The notes under the pieces were generated by a model. That model did not search any database. It was not told where the DNA came from and saw nothing but the letters and a program-made list of their open reading frames with translations. DNA of 64,000 nt. Source: Acidimangrovimonas pyrenivorans. GTDB taxonomy: Bacteria; Pseudomonadota; Alphaproteobacteria; Rhodobacterales; Rhodobacteraceae. The DNA is taken from positions 124,001-188,000 of the forward strand of contig NZ_JBHRSK010000007.1 in assembly GCF_042643245.1 (NCBI RefSeq). Direction: 5' to 3'. Position numbers and translations under genes: made by a program. This document shows positions 54,186 to 63,964 of this stretch, in pieces (positions within the stretch are counted from its first letter, which is position 1; each line of letters opens with the position of its first letter).

Positions 54186-55592
54186 TCAGCCCTCCTTCAG
54201 ATGCCCCGGCAGGGCGTTGGCCCAAGCCGAGATCGTCCCGGCGCCGAGGCAGACCACCATGTCGCCCGGCCGTGCCTGCTCCCTCACCAGCCGGACCAGA
54301 TCGTCTTCCGACAGGATGGCGCGGGCATGGCGGTGGCCATGGGCGATGAGGCCGGCGACCAGGTCGTCGCGGGTCGCGCCCGGGATCGGGTCCTCGCCGG
54401 CCGGGTAGACCTCGGCGATGGCGACGACGTCGGCCTCGTTGAAACAGGTGCAGAAATCGTCGAACAGGCTGTGCAGCCGGCTGTAGCGATGCGGCTGGTG
54501 AACCGCGATCACCCGGCCCTTGGTCGCCTGCCGCGCCGCCTTGAGCACCGCCGCGATCTCGACCGGATGGTGGCCGTAATCGTCGATGATGGTGACGCCG
54601 TTCACCTCGCCGACCTTGGTGAAGCGCCGGTTGACGCCGGCGAAATGGGCCAGCGCGTCGCGGATTTCGTCCTTCTTCATGCCGAGGTGGCGGGCGACGG
54701 CGACGGCGGCGAGCGCGTTCGAGACGTTGTGGTCGCCCGGCATCGGCAGGGTGCAGCCCTCGATCATGCTGCCCTCTTCCTCGCCGTTCAGGGCGATGTC
54801 GAAATGGGCGGTGCCGTTCTCGTAGCGCAGGTTGATGGCACGGACATCGGCCTGGGCGTTGAAGCCGAAGGTGACGACGCGGCGGTCGGTGACCCGGCCG
54901 ACCAGCGCCTGGACCTCGGGATGGTCGGTGCAGCAGACGGCGAGGCCGTAGAACGGGATGTTCGAGACGAAATCGGTGAAGCCCTGGCGCAGCGCGTCGA
55001 AGCTATGCCAGTGCTCCATGTGCTCGGGGTCGATATTGGTGACGATGGCGATGGTTGCCGGCAGGCGGTTGAAGCTGCCGTCGCTCTCGTCGGCCTCGAC
55101 CACCATCCACTCGCCCTCGCCCGCCCGGGCGTTCGAGCCATAGGCATGGATGATGCCGCCGTTGATCACCGTCGGGTCGAAGCCGCCCTTGTCGAGCAGC
55201 GTCGCCACCAGCGTCGTCGTCGTCGTCTTGCCATGGGTGCCGGCGACGGCGATGTTGGATTTCAGCCGCATCAGCTCGGCCAGCATCTCGGCCCGGCGCA
55301 CCACCGGCAGCTTGCGCCGCCGCGCCTCTTCCAGCTCGGGATTGCCCGGCTTGATCGCCGACGAGATCACCACGACCTCGGCCTCCGCGACGTTCTCGGC
55401 CTTCTGGCCGATGAAGACGGTGGCGCCGAGGCTTTCCAGCCGCTCGGTGATCTTCGAGGCCTTGAGGTCCGAGCCCTGGACCCGGTAGCCGAAGGTCAGC
55501 AGCACCTCGGCGATGCCGGACATGCCGATGCCGCCGATGCCGACGAAATGGATCGCGCCCAGCTCACCGGGCAGTTTGGTTGCCGCATTCAT
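54186..55592 (-). CDS. murC: UDP-N-acetylmuramate--L-alanine ligase MurC
   Basis: 468 residues. HFVGIGGIGMSGIAEVLLTFG (UDP-binding), AVAGTHGKTTTTTLVATLLD (ATP P-loop), DESDGSFNRLPATIAIVTNIDPEHMEHW (lysine/metal loop) and the C-terminal VHQPHRYSRLHSLFDDF confirm MurC. Normal length. Its ATG overlaps the murG stop by 4 bases. Confidence 0.97.
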   Translation of the reverse strand: MNAATKLPGELGAIHFVGIGGIGMSGIAEVLLTFGYRVQGSDLKASKITERLESLGATVFIGQKAENVAEAEVVVISSAIKPGNPELEEARRRKLPVVRRAEMLAELMRLKSNIAVAGTHGKTTTTTLVATLLDKGGFDPTVINGGIIHAYGSNARAGEGEWMVVEADESDGSFNRLPATIAIVTNIDPEHMEHWHSFDALRQGFTDFVSNIPFYGLAVCCTDHPEVQALVGRVTDRRVVTFGFNAQADVRAINLRYENGTAHFDIALNGEEEGSMIEGCTLPMPGDHNVSNALAAVAVARHLGMKKDEIRDALAHFAGVNRRFTKVGEVNGVTIIDDYGHHPVEIAAVLKAARQATKGRVIAVHQPHRYSRLHSLFDDFCTCFNEADVVAIAEVYPAGEDPIPGATRDDLVAGLIAHGHRHARAILSEDDLVRLVREQARPGDMVVCLGAGTISAWANALPGHLKEG

Positions 55593-56701
55593 GCTCTTGC
55601 CTTCTCCGCCAGCCCCTCGACCATGTCGACCAGCTTTTCCGTCGCGTCGGGCCGCGCGTAGCCCAGCGCCCCGCGCACCATGTGTTCGGCCGCCTCGGGC
55701 TGGCCCAGAACCGTGGCTATCTGCTCTGAAAGCGCGCCGGGTTCAAGCGCGGATTCCGGGATCATGATCGCCCCTTCCGCCGCGACCAGCCCACGGGCAT
55801 TGGCGGTCTGGTGATCTCCGGTCGCCGTCGCCAGGGGGATCAGGATCGCCGGCCGGCCGATGATCGAGATATCGGCGACCGAGGAGGCGCCGGAGCGGCT
55901 GATCACCAGCTGCGCCTCGGACAGCCGGCTGGGGATGTCGTTGAAGAACGGCTGCACCTCGGCCCGGATCCCGGCCTGCGCGTAGGACTCGGTGACGCGT
56001 TCGACATCCTCGGCCCGCGCCTGGTGGGCGACGCGCAGGTTGGCGCGGATCGCCTCGGGCAGCATCGCCACGGCGGCGGGGACGACATCGGACAGGATCC
56101 GCGCCCCCTGGCTGCCGCCGATGACGACCAGGCTCATCGGGTAGTCGCCGGGCGGGATATAGGCCGCCCCGGCCCGGGCCAGCACCGCCGCCCGCACCGG
56201 GTTGCCGGTCGGCGTGCCCTTGACGCCGTCGGGCAGCCTGGTCGGCCAGGTGCCGCAGGCGATGGCGTCGACATGCTTGGCGAACAGCGCGTTGACCCGG
56301 CCCAGCACGCCGTTCTGCTCGTGGATCATGCGCGGCACGCGCAGCAGTGTCGCCGCCGCCAGCGCCGGGATCGTCGGGTAGCCGCCGAAGCCGACCACCG
56401 CCGCCGGCCGCTCGCGCAGCATCGCCGCCGCCGCCGCCAGCACGCCGCCGGCGATGCGGAACGGCACCAGCAGCTTGGCCAGCGCCCCGCCGCGGGCGAA
56501 GGTGGCCGAGGCGACCTGCCGGACCTCGACCACGTGGGGAAAGCCGCCGGTGTAGCGGGCGCCGCGGGCATCGGTCGACAGCCGCACCTGCCAGCCGCGC
56601 CGCACCATCGCCTCGGCCAGTGCCTGGGCGGGGAACATGTGCCCGCCGGTGCCGCCGGCCGCGATCACCAGCAGCGGCTTGCTATCCCGCCGCCGGCTCA
56701 T
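55589..56701 (-). CDS. murG: Lipid II synthase MurG
   Basis: 370 residues. Adds GlcNAc to lipid I on the inner face of the membrane. LLVIAAGGTGGHMFPAQALAE at the N-terminus, AVVGFGGYPTIPALAAA, HEQNGVLGRVN, VVIGGSQGARI and SRSGASSVADI(S)IIGRP are the GT28 hallmarks. Start MSRRRDSKP chosen; overlap with the ftsW stop is 4 bases (ATGA). The much longer open frame upstream is an ftsW-antiframe and is rejected. Confidence 0.96.
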   Translation of the reverse strand: MSRRRDSKPLLVIAAGGTGGHMFPAQALAEAMVRRGWQVRLSTDARGARYTGGFPHVVEVRQVASATFARGGALAKLLVPFRIAGGVLAAAAAMLRERPAAVVGFGGYPTIPALAAATLLRVPRMIHEQNGVLGRVNALFAKHVDAIACGTWPTRLPDGVKGTPTGNPVRAAVLARAGAAYIPPGDYPMSLVVIGGSQGARILSDVVPAAVAMLPEAIRANLRVAHQARAEDVERVTESYAQAGIRAEVQPFFNDIPSRLSEAQLVISRSGASSVADISIIGRPAILIPLATATGDHQTANARGLVAAEGAIMIPESALEPGALSEQIATVLGQPEAAEHMVRGALGYARPDATEKLVDMVEGLAEKARA

Positions 56702-57867
56702 CCGCGCCCGCGCCGGCCGAAGATGTCGCCGATCTCGCCCTGCGGCCGGGTCCGGGTGAAGGCCAGCAGCATGCCCATGGTGATGCCGGCGGCGATGATC
56801 GACGAACCGCCATAGCTGACGAAGGGCAATGTCATCCCCTTGGCCGGCAGCAGCCGCACCGCGACGCCCATGTTGACCACCGCCTGGATGCCGAAGATGC
56901 AGGCCAGCCCGGTGCCGGCGAGGCGGATGAAGGGATCGCGCTCGCGCATCAGCCGCACCAGCGAACGCACCACGATGGTGGCGTAGAGCGCGAGGATGAC
57001 CAGCACCAGGATCAGGCCGTATTCCTCGGCCGCGACGGCGATGATGAAATCGGTATGGGCGTCGGGCAGCGACCATTTCACCTGGCCCTCGCCGACGCCG
57101 ACGCCGAAGAAGCCGCCCTCCTGGATGGCGTGGGTGGCATAGCCGATCTGGGTCCGGGGATCGACGTCGGAGGCCAGGAAGCCGTCGATCCGCTTGGCGA
57201 AGTGGTCCGAGTAGGTATAGGCGGCCATGCCGCCGGTCGCGACCATGACGCAGACGGTCATCAGCAGCAGGATCGGCGCGCCGGCGACGAAATACATCAC
57301 GCCCCAGCTGAACAGGATCAGTGCCGACTGGCCGAAATCGGGCTGCATCGCCAGGAAGGCGACGACGACGATGGTGATGGCGAAGGAGACCGACTTGCCC
57401 GGCGGGCCATTGATCTCCTGGCTCGCCGCCATCAGCCAGGCGGTCAGGATGACGAAGCCGGGCTTGAGGAATTCCGACGGCTGCACGGTGGCGAAGCCGA
57501 AGGAGAACCAGCGCACCGCGCCCTTGCCGAAATCGCTGCCGAAGGCGGGCAGCAACGCCAGCGCGACGAAGGCGGCAAGGAAGCCGACCACGCCCATCCG
57601 CCGCACCATGTTCGGGTTCAGCATCGAGGTCAGCATCATCACCACCAGCGAGACGGCGCCGAACACGGCCTGGCGGTCGACATAGTGGAAGGGCGGCAGC
57701 CCGTTGCGGGTGGCCAGCGGCACCGAGGCGGCGAGGCCCAGCAACAGCCCGATGCCATAGAGGATGAACACGCAGGTCATGGTCCACTTGTCGACCGTGC
57801 GCCACCACCGGGGAAGTACCGGTTCACCTGCCCGGATGGGCATGGTGCCATAGACCATTTCCGTCAT
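56698..57867 (-). CDS. ftsW: Lipid II polymerase FtsW (SEDS family)
   Basis: 389 residues, about ten helices. SEDS glycosyltransferase of septal wall synthesis. FGFATVQPSEFLKPGFVILTAW, MQPDFGQSALILFSWG, EGGFFGVGVGEGQVKWSLPDAHTDFI and FVSYGGSSIIAAGI are the family motifs, with the catalytic Asp in the HTDFI loop region. Start MTEMVYGTM chosen; an upstream in-frame ATG is less likely. Its upstream side has a 234-base gap before the GFA gene. Confidence 0.95.
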   Translation of the reverse strand: MTEMVYGTMPIRAGEPVLPRWWRTVDKWTMTCVFILYGIGLLLGLAASVPLATRNGLPPFHYVDRQAVFGAVSLVVMMLTSMLNPNMVRRMGVVGFLAAFVALALLPAFGSDFGKGAVRWFSFGFATVQPSEFLKPGFVILTAWLMAASQEINGPPGKSVSFAITIVVVAFLAMQPDFGQSALILFSWGVMYFVAGAPILLLMTVCVMVATGGMAAYTYSDHFAKRIDGFLASDVDPRTQIGYATHAIQEGGFFGVGVGEGQVKWSLPDAHTDFIIAVAAEEYGLILVLVILALYATIVVRSLVRLMRERDPFIRLAGTGLACIFGIQAVVNMGVAVRLLPAKGMTLPFVSYGGSSIIAAGITMGMLLAFTRTRPQGEIGDIFGRRGRG

Positions 57868-57985
57868 CGGAATACCGCCGTCTCTGCCTCGATCCGCCCG
57901 TTTGCCGGGTCTGATGGCGAAAGTGTAGCCGAAGGGGCCTGTCAAGGCCAGAGAACATTGCGGTGAGACGGCAGCGGCGGCGCTC

Positions 57986-58020
57986 GCAGACGTTGCGCTT
58001 GCAGACGTTGCGCTTGCAGA
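57986..58020. repeat. 15-bp tandem repeat, 2.3 copies
   Basis: GCAGACGTTGCGCTT occurs twice head to tail, followed by GCAGA. It lies in the 234-base gap between ftsW and the GFA gene, which otherwise has no gene and no clear promoter. Confidence 0.8.
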
Positions 58021-58101
58021 TCATCCCGCCGCCGTCGGTCCAGTCGCTTGCCAGGGATCGATCGCGGCACAGCGGGCGGAACGCAACGACCAGGCTCCCC
58101 C

Positions 58102-58566
58102 CTACCCCTTCGCCTTCAGCGCCGCCCAGCGCTCCAGGCTTGCCGCCGGCCACATCTCGGACCGGCGGTAGTATTCCGGCACCGCCGGCACGTTGCCGGG
58201 CAGGATCACCCAGGGCAGCTTGGTCGAGGTGAAGATGTGGATGTCGGGCGGGCATTCGGCCGGATCGCCCAGCGTCCCGACGCGGACGAAGGCCAGCGCC
58301 GCGCCGCCGCCGGCATAATGGCTCCACAGTGCGACATGGCAATAGGGGCAGCGGGCGATGGTCTGGCCCTTGCCGCTGGCCGAAGGCGTCTCGATCCTCT
58401 CGGGCCGGCCGGTGATCAGCTCGATCCGGTCGCTCTCGATCAGGGCGTTGAGGGCGAAGGCCGAGCCGGTCTCGCGCTGGCACCAGGTGCAATGGCAGCA
58501 ATGGGTGAAGAGCGGCCGGCCCTTGAGCCGGTACTTGACATGGCCGCAGGTGCAATGTCCGATCAT
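58102..58566 (-). CDS. GFA-family (glutathione-dependent formaldehyde-activating-like) protein
   Basis: 154 residues. Zinc-binding cysteines: CTCGHVKY, HCCHCTWCQRETGSAF and RCPYCHVALW match the GFA/CENP-V fold. Substrate and activity unknown; most such proteins are not formaldehyde enzymes. ATG with GGGAGG about 8 bases upstream. It sits between the methyltransferase and ftsW. Confidence 0.9.
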   Translation of the reverse strand: MIGHCTCGHVKYRLKGRPLFTHCCHCTWCQRETGSAFALNALIESDRIELITGRPERIETPSASGKGQTIARCPYCHVALWSHYAGGGAALAFVRVGTLGDPAECPPDIHIFTSTKLPWVILPGNVPAVPEYYRRSEMWPAASLERWAALKAKG

Positions 58567-58619
58567 CGCGCGCCTCCCTCGGGATCTGCAAGCCAGCCTG
58601 CCCGGCCGCCCCTGCCCGG

Positions 58620-59240
58620 TCAAGCCGCCCGCCGGGCGAGCCAGACCGAATGGCCGGCACAGTCCGGGTCCTGGGCGACAAAGGCCCGCACCGCCATGCC
58701 GTTGGCCTCGATCAGGGCGGCGTATTGCGCCGGCGACAGGCTGGAATGATAGACCTGCTCGTCTCCCACCCGGCCGATGGCGATCCCCGCCGCCGGGCCG
58801 GTGGTGAACAGCAGCCGCCCGCCCGGCGCCAGAAGGGCGGAGAAGACGGCGAACATCGCCCGCTGCGCCGCCGGGTCGAGGTGGAAGAAGCTGTTCCAGG
58901 CCAGCACCGCGTCGAAGCGGCGCCCCAGCGCCAGCCCGCGCATGTCGGCCTCGATCCATTCCGCCCGCGGGAAGCGCCGCCGCGCCAGCTCCAGCATCTC
59001 GGGCGCGATATCGACGCCCGTCAGGGCGAAGTCCCGGCCGAGCAGGTAGTCCGCGATCGGCTCGCCGCCGCCGCAGCCGAGGTCGAGAATGGTCGCGCCG
59101 GGGCCGAAACCCTCGCTCATCCGGTCGAGCCAGCGGCGCTCGAACAGCGCCCGGCTGCGACCGGCGTCCCAGCTCTTCGCCTGGCGGCCATAGGTGGCCG
59201 GAATGTCGCCCGGCCCGGGATCGCCGCCCCGCTCAGCCAT
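58620..59240 (-). CDS. Class I SAM-dependent methyltransferase
   Basis: 206 residues. ILDLGCGGGEPIADYLLG is motif I, TGVDIAPEMLELARRRFPRAEWIEADM motifs II and post-I, and FDAVLAWNSFFHLD motif IV. Small molecule methyltransferase of the UbiE/Methyltransf_25 type; substrate unknown. Its first 8 bases overlap the murD end, so it is translationally linked with wall synthesis genes. Confidence 0.88.
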   Translation of the reverse strand: MAERGGDPGPGDIPATYGRQAKSWDAGRSRALFERRWLDRMSEGFGPGATILDLGCGGGEPIADYLLGRDFALTGVDIAPEMLELARRRFPRAEWIEADMRGLALGRRFDAVLAWNSFFHLDPAAQRAMFAVFSALLAPGGRLLFTTGPAAGIAIGRVGDEQVYHSSLSPAQYAALIEANGMAVRAFVAQDPDCAGHSVWLARRAA

Positions 59241-60636
59241 CCGGCAAGGCCTGCACCAGCGCGGTGAAATCCTCGCCGCGCTTCTCGAAATTCGGGTACT
59301 GGTCGAAGCTCGCCGCCGCCGGGGCCAGCAGCACGGTCTCGCCCGGCTCGGCCTCGGCCGCCGCCCGCTCGACCGCTTGCGCCATGGTCTCGCAGATCTC
59401 GTGCGGGGTGTCGCCGATCTGCAGCGCGAAGTCGCGTGCCGAATGGCCGATGAGGTAGGCCTTGGCAACCGAGCCCAGGTAGGGCGCCAGGTCGGCGATG
59501 CCGCCGTCCTTGCCCAGGCCGCCGGCGATCCAGCGGATGCGCGGGAAGGCCTGCAGCGCCTTGGCCGCGCTGTCGACATTGGTCGCCTTGGAGTCGTTGA
59601 CGTAGCGCACCCCGTTCCGCTCGCGCACCAGCTGGCTGCGATGCGGCAGGCCGGCGAAGCTGTGCAGCGCCTGTTCGATCAGCTTCGGCGCCAGCCCCAG
59701 CGGGCGCACGGCGGCATAGGCGGCGCAGGCGTTCTGGTGGTTGTGGGCACCGGGCAGGCCGGCGATCTCGCGCAGGTCGATCGAGGCCACCTGCCGGCCC
59801 TTGCGCCATTCGGCCAGGAAGCCCTTGCGGGCGAAGACCGACCAGCCCGGCCCGTCCAGCTTCTGCCCCGAGGAGACCCGGATCACCCGGTCGTCGCCCG
59901 GCCCGGCACCGATCTGGTTGGCGAGGAACCGGCCCTCGGTCTCGTCGACGCCGATCACCGCCCGGTCCGGCCCGCCCTCGGCGAAGAGCCGGCGCTTGGC
60001 GGCGAAATAGCCGCCGATGCCGCCGTGACGGTCGAGGTGGTCGGGCGAGAGATTGGTGAAGACGGCGATGTCCGGGGTCAGCGCCCGGGCCAGCTCGGTC
60101 TGGTAGCTCGACAGTTCCAGCACGACGACATCGCCGTCGCCGGCCGGCTCGAGATCGAGCACGCCGCGGCCGATATTGCCGGCCATCTGCACCGGTTTGC
60201 CGGCGACCTCGAGGATGTGGTGGATCAGCGCCGTCGTCGTCGACTTGCCGTTCGAGCCGGTGACCGCGATCACCCTGGGCGCGGCGTCGAAATTGTCCCA
60301 GTCCGGCGTCGCCCAGGAGCGGAAGAACAGCCCGATATCGTTGTCGACCGGGATGCCCTCGGCCAGGGCGCGGGCGACGATCGGGTTCGGCCTCGGGTAG
60401 AGATGCGGGATGCCGGGGCTGACGATCAGCGCGGCGACGCCCTCGAAGGGGCGGGCGCGGGTCGGCACGAAGGGGGCGAAGCCCGCCGCCTCGGCCCTGT
60501 CACGCGCCTCGGGACTGTCGTCCCAGACCAGCGGTTCGGCCCCGCCGGCGGCCAGCGCCCGCGCCGCGGCCAGCCCCGACCGGCCCAGCCCCAGCACCGC
60601 CACCTTGTGGCCCTCGAACCCGCGCACCGGAATCAT
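59233..60636 (-). CDS. murD: UDP-N-acetylmuramoylalanine--D-glutamate ligase MurD
   Basis: 467 residues. VAVLGLGRSGLAAARALAAGG (UDP-binding), VIAVTGSNGKSTTTALIHH (ATP loop), LELSSYQTELA, FTNLSPDHLDRHG and NDSKATNVDSAAKAL are the MurD signatures. Start MIPVRGFEGHK with AGGGGG about 5 bases upstream. Preceded by 156 bases that include a dispersed element, then the NTPase gene. Confidence 0.96.
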   Translation of the reverse strand: MIPVRGFEGHKVAVLGLGRSGLAAARALAAGGAEPLVWDDSPEARDRAEAAGFAPFVPTRARPFEGVAALIVSPGIPHLYPRPNPIVARALAEGIPVDNDIGLFFRSWATPDWDNFDAAPRVIAVTGSNGKSTTTALIHHILEVAGKPVQMAGNIGRGVLDLEPAGDGDVVVLELSSYQTELARALTPDIAVFTNLSPDHLDRHGGIGGYFAAKRRLFAEGGPDRAVIGVDETEGRFLANQIGAGPGDDRVIRVSSGQKLDGPGWSVFARKGFLAEWRKGRQVASIDLREIAGLPGAHNHQNACAAYAAVRPLGLAPKLIEQALHSFAGLPHRSQLVRERNGVRYVNDSKATNVDSAAKALQAFPRIRWIAGGLGKDGGIADLAPYLGSVAKAYLIGHSARDFALQIGDTPHEICETMAQAVERAAAEAEPGETVLLAPAAASFDQYPNFEKRGEDFTALVQALPDG

Positions 60637-60712
60637 CCGCACCCCCTGTTGATTGCCGGCGGAGATTGCCCCGAGGCCGCGGGTGGGTGCAAGCCGGCAG
60701 CGGCGACGGAGG

Positions 60713-60804
60713 CGCGCGCCTCGCGCGCGCAGGGGGCCGTCTGCCCCCTCTTCGCGCCGCGGGCGCGAATTCACCCCCGAGGATATTTGCGCTCAGGTGA
60801 AAGG
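60713..60804 (-). repeat. Dispersed downstream element, copy F
   Basis: On the minus strand the element begins within the last codons of the NTPase gene and contains its stop (TTTCACCTGAGC), continues CAAATATCCTCGGGGG, TGAA, hairpin TTCGCGCC-CGC-GGCGCGAA, then GGGGGC-AGACG-GCCCCC. It overlaps the coding end by about a dozen bases. Confidence 0.85.
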
Positions 60805-61353
60805 GGAAGCCGGATCGGATCGCACCGCGGCGGCGATCAGCCCGGCGCGGTGCGCGACAGAGGTCTTCGGCAGCACCAGGGTGCGGTGGCCGCGTGCGGG
60901 GAAGACCCGGGCGAGGTCGTCGTATTCGGCGCGGGCGGCGGCGAGGCCGTGGCGGCGCTCGGCATCCTCGGCGTAAAGCTCGGGCCAGGGCGGAGCGAGG
61001 AAGGTGAGCGGCGCATAGGGCAGTGCGGCGGCCTGGGCAGCGAAATCGGCAGGCGGGGACAACCCGGCGCGGTCCATCGCCGCCAGCGCGTCGATGGCGG
61101 AACGATCGAAGATCACCGGGCCCGGCGCGGCCTCGGCGGCGCGGCAATCGGCGATGGCGCGGGCGAGGCAGAGGCTGAGGAAGCGCACGGGGTTCACCCA
61201 GGGCAGACCGTCGCCGCCGGCGGCGCGTTCTTCCTGCACGATGCGGCGGCCCGGCTCGGCCACCGTGGCATAGCCGCGACGGGCAAGCTCGGCCAGCAGG
61301 GTCGACTTGCCGCCGCCCGAGCAGCCGGAAAGGATGAAGAAGCGTCGGGCCAT
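60793..61353 (-). CDS. AAA-family NTPase (AAA_28 type)
   Basis: 186 residues. FFILSGCSGGGKSTLLAELARRG is the P-loop; ATVAEPGRRIVQEERAAGG and VIFDRSAIDALAAM complete the AAA_28/NadR-like pattern of small nucleoside-kinase-like ATPases. AGGAGG is 7 bases upstream. Inserted between mraY and murD. A role in the wall pathway is unproven; it may be a kinase of a small metabolite. Confidence 0.85.
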   Translation of the reverse strand: MARRFFILSGCSGGGKSTLLAELARRGYATVAEPGRRIVQEERAAGGDGLPWVNPVRFLSLCLARAIADCRAAEAAPGPVIFDRSAIDALAAMDRAGLSPPADFAAQAAALPYAPLTFLAPPWPELYAEDAERRHGLAAARAEYDDLARVFPARGHRTLVLPKTSVAHRAGLIAAAVRSDPASPFT

Positions 61354-61430
61354 CGCCGGACCTCCTGCGTGCCGATTTCTTCCGAGTGCAGATGTCTTGC
61401 GGGGGGCCGGGCGCGCGAAGCCCCCGGCGC

Positions 61431-62513
<1,083 letters not shown>

Positions 62514-62515
62514 CT

Positions 62516-63964
62516 CTAGGGGGTCCTCCGGCTACGGGCCGCGCCCGCTTGGCCCAATTTGCGCAGCGCGTCAACAACCAGGCTCACCTTGCTGCCCTTC
62601 GAGCCCTTCACCAGCACCACATCCCCGGCATCGACCAGATGATGGGCGCGGGCGGCGAGCTCCGGGGCGGTCTCGTGCCATTCGCCGCGCTGCGTCCGCG
62701 GCAGCGCCTGCCACAGCGCCTTCATCCGCGGGCCGACGCAATGGACCGTCTCGATCCGCTCCATCATCGGATGTTTCGCGATCGCCTCGTGCAGCGCGAT
62801 CTCGTCCGGGCCCAGCTCCAGCATGTCTCCCAGGATCGCGATCCGGCGGCCCCGGGCGACGCGGCCGATGCCGTCGGTCGGCTCGGCGGCGCCGAGGACC
62901 TCCAGCGCGGCGGCCATCGAGGTCGGGCTGGCGTTGAAGGCGTCGTCGATCAGCTCGAAGGCCATCTCGTCCTGCACCGCGTCGAGCGGGATCACCTCGC
63001 GCATGCCCCGCCCCGCCGGCGGCTGCCAGCGGCCGAGATCGAGCGCGGCGACCGAGAGGTCGAGCCCCAGCGCCTGGGCCACGGCCAGCGCGCCGAGCGC
63101 GTTGGCGGCGAAATGGCGCCCCGGGCTCCGGACCTTGAACAAGAGCGGCAGCGCCCGCGCCTCGGCCCGAACGATGGTCGCGTCGCGCTTGAGCTGGACG
63201 TCGAGCAGGCGGAAATCGGCCTCCGCACCGGCGCCGAACAGGACCACCTGCGCCCCGACCTGCGCGGCCTTGCCGGTCAGGATCGGAGTGGTGTCGAGAT
63301 CGGCGGGCAGCACCGCGGTGCCGCCGGGCTCCAGCCCGTCCAGGATCGCCGCCTTTTCATGCGCGATGGCCTCGATATTCTCGAAGGCCTCCAGGTGCAC
63401 CGCCGCCACGGTGGTGATCAGCGCCACATGCGGCCGCGCCAACCGGGCCAGCGGCGCGATCTCTCCGGGGTGGTTCATGCCGATCTCGATCACGGCATAG
63501 TCGCTGTCCACCGGCATCCGCGCCAGCGTCAGCGGCACCCCCCAGTGGTTGTTGAAGCTCGCCTCGGCCACGTGGGCCCGGCCCTGCCCTTCCAGCACCG
63601 CGCGCAGCATCTCCTTGGTCGAGGTCTTGCCGACCGAACCGGTGATGCCGATCACCTTGGCGCCGCTGCGGGCCCGCCCCGCCGCGCCCAGCGCGGTCAG
63701 CGCGGCCAGGACGTCGGGCACGATCAGAAGCGGCGCGTCCTCGGCCACGCCCTCGGGCACGCGGTCGACCAGCGCCGCCGCCGCGCCCTTTTCCAGCGCC
63801 TGGGCGACGAAGTTGTGACCGTCGCGCAAGTCCTTGAGCGCGACGAACAGATCGCCGGGCTGCAGGCTGCGGGTGTCGATCGAGACCCCGGTGGCGGCGA
63901 AGGCGGCCGTCGCCCGGCCGCCGGTCGCGGCCACGGCCTGCGCGGAGGTCCAGAGCGCGGTCAC
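62516..63964 (-). CDS. murF: UDP-MurNAc-tripeptide--D-alanyl-D-alanine ligase MurF
   Basis: 482 residues from a GTG start that overlaps the murE stop by 4 bases (GTGA). VIGITGSVGKTSTKEMLRAVL is the ATP loop, IEIGMNHPGEIAPLARLARPH and AFNASPTSMAAALEVL the substrate motifs, with GRRIAILGDMLELG following. It adds D-Ala-D-Ala (from Ddl) to the tripeptide. The C-terminus DVVLVKGSKGSKVSLVVDAL is intact. Confidence 0.96.
   Translation of the reverse strand: MTALWTSAQAVAATGGRATAAFAATGVSIDTRSLQPGDLFVALKDLRDGHNFVAQALEKGAAAALVDRVPEGVAEDAPLLIVPDVLAALTALGAAGRARSGAKVIGITGSVGKTSTKEMLRAVLEGQGRAHVAEASFNNHWGVPLTLARMPVDSDYAVIEIGMNHPGEIAPLARLARPHVALITTVAAVHLEAFENIEAIAHEKAAILDGLEPGGTAVLPADLDTTPILTGKAAQVGAQVVLFGAGAEADFRLLDVQLKRDATIVRAEARALPLLFKVRSPGRHFAANALGALAVAQALGLDLSVAALDLGRWQPPAGRGMREVIPLDAVQDEMAFELIDDAFNASPTSMAAALEVLGAAEPTDGIGRVARGRRIAILGDMLELGPDEIALHEAIAKHPMMERIETVHCVGPRMKALWQALPRTQRGEWHETAPELAARAHHLVDAGDVVLVKGSKGSKVSLVVDALRKLGQAGAARSRRTP

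Noticed and set aside
55589..57808. Minus-strand frame of 739 codons that would fuse a long N-terminus to MurG
   Set aside because: The extra part is the wrong frame of ftsW; the MurG start at 56701 has the canonical N-terminus and the usual ATGA overlap.
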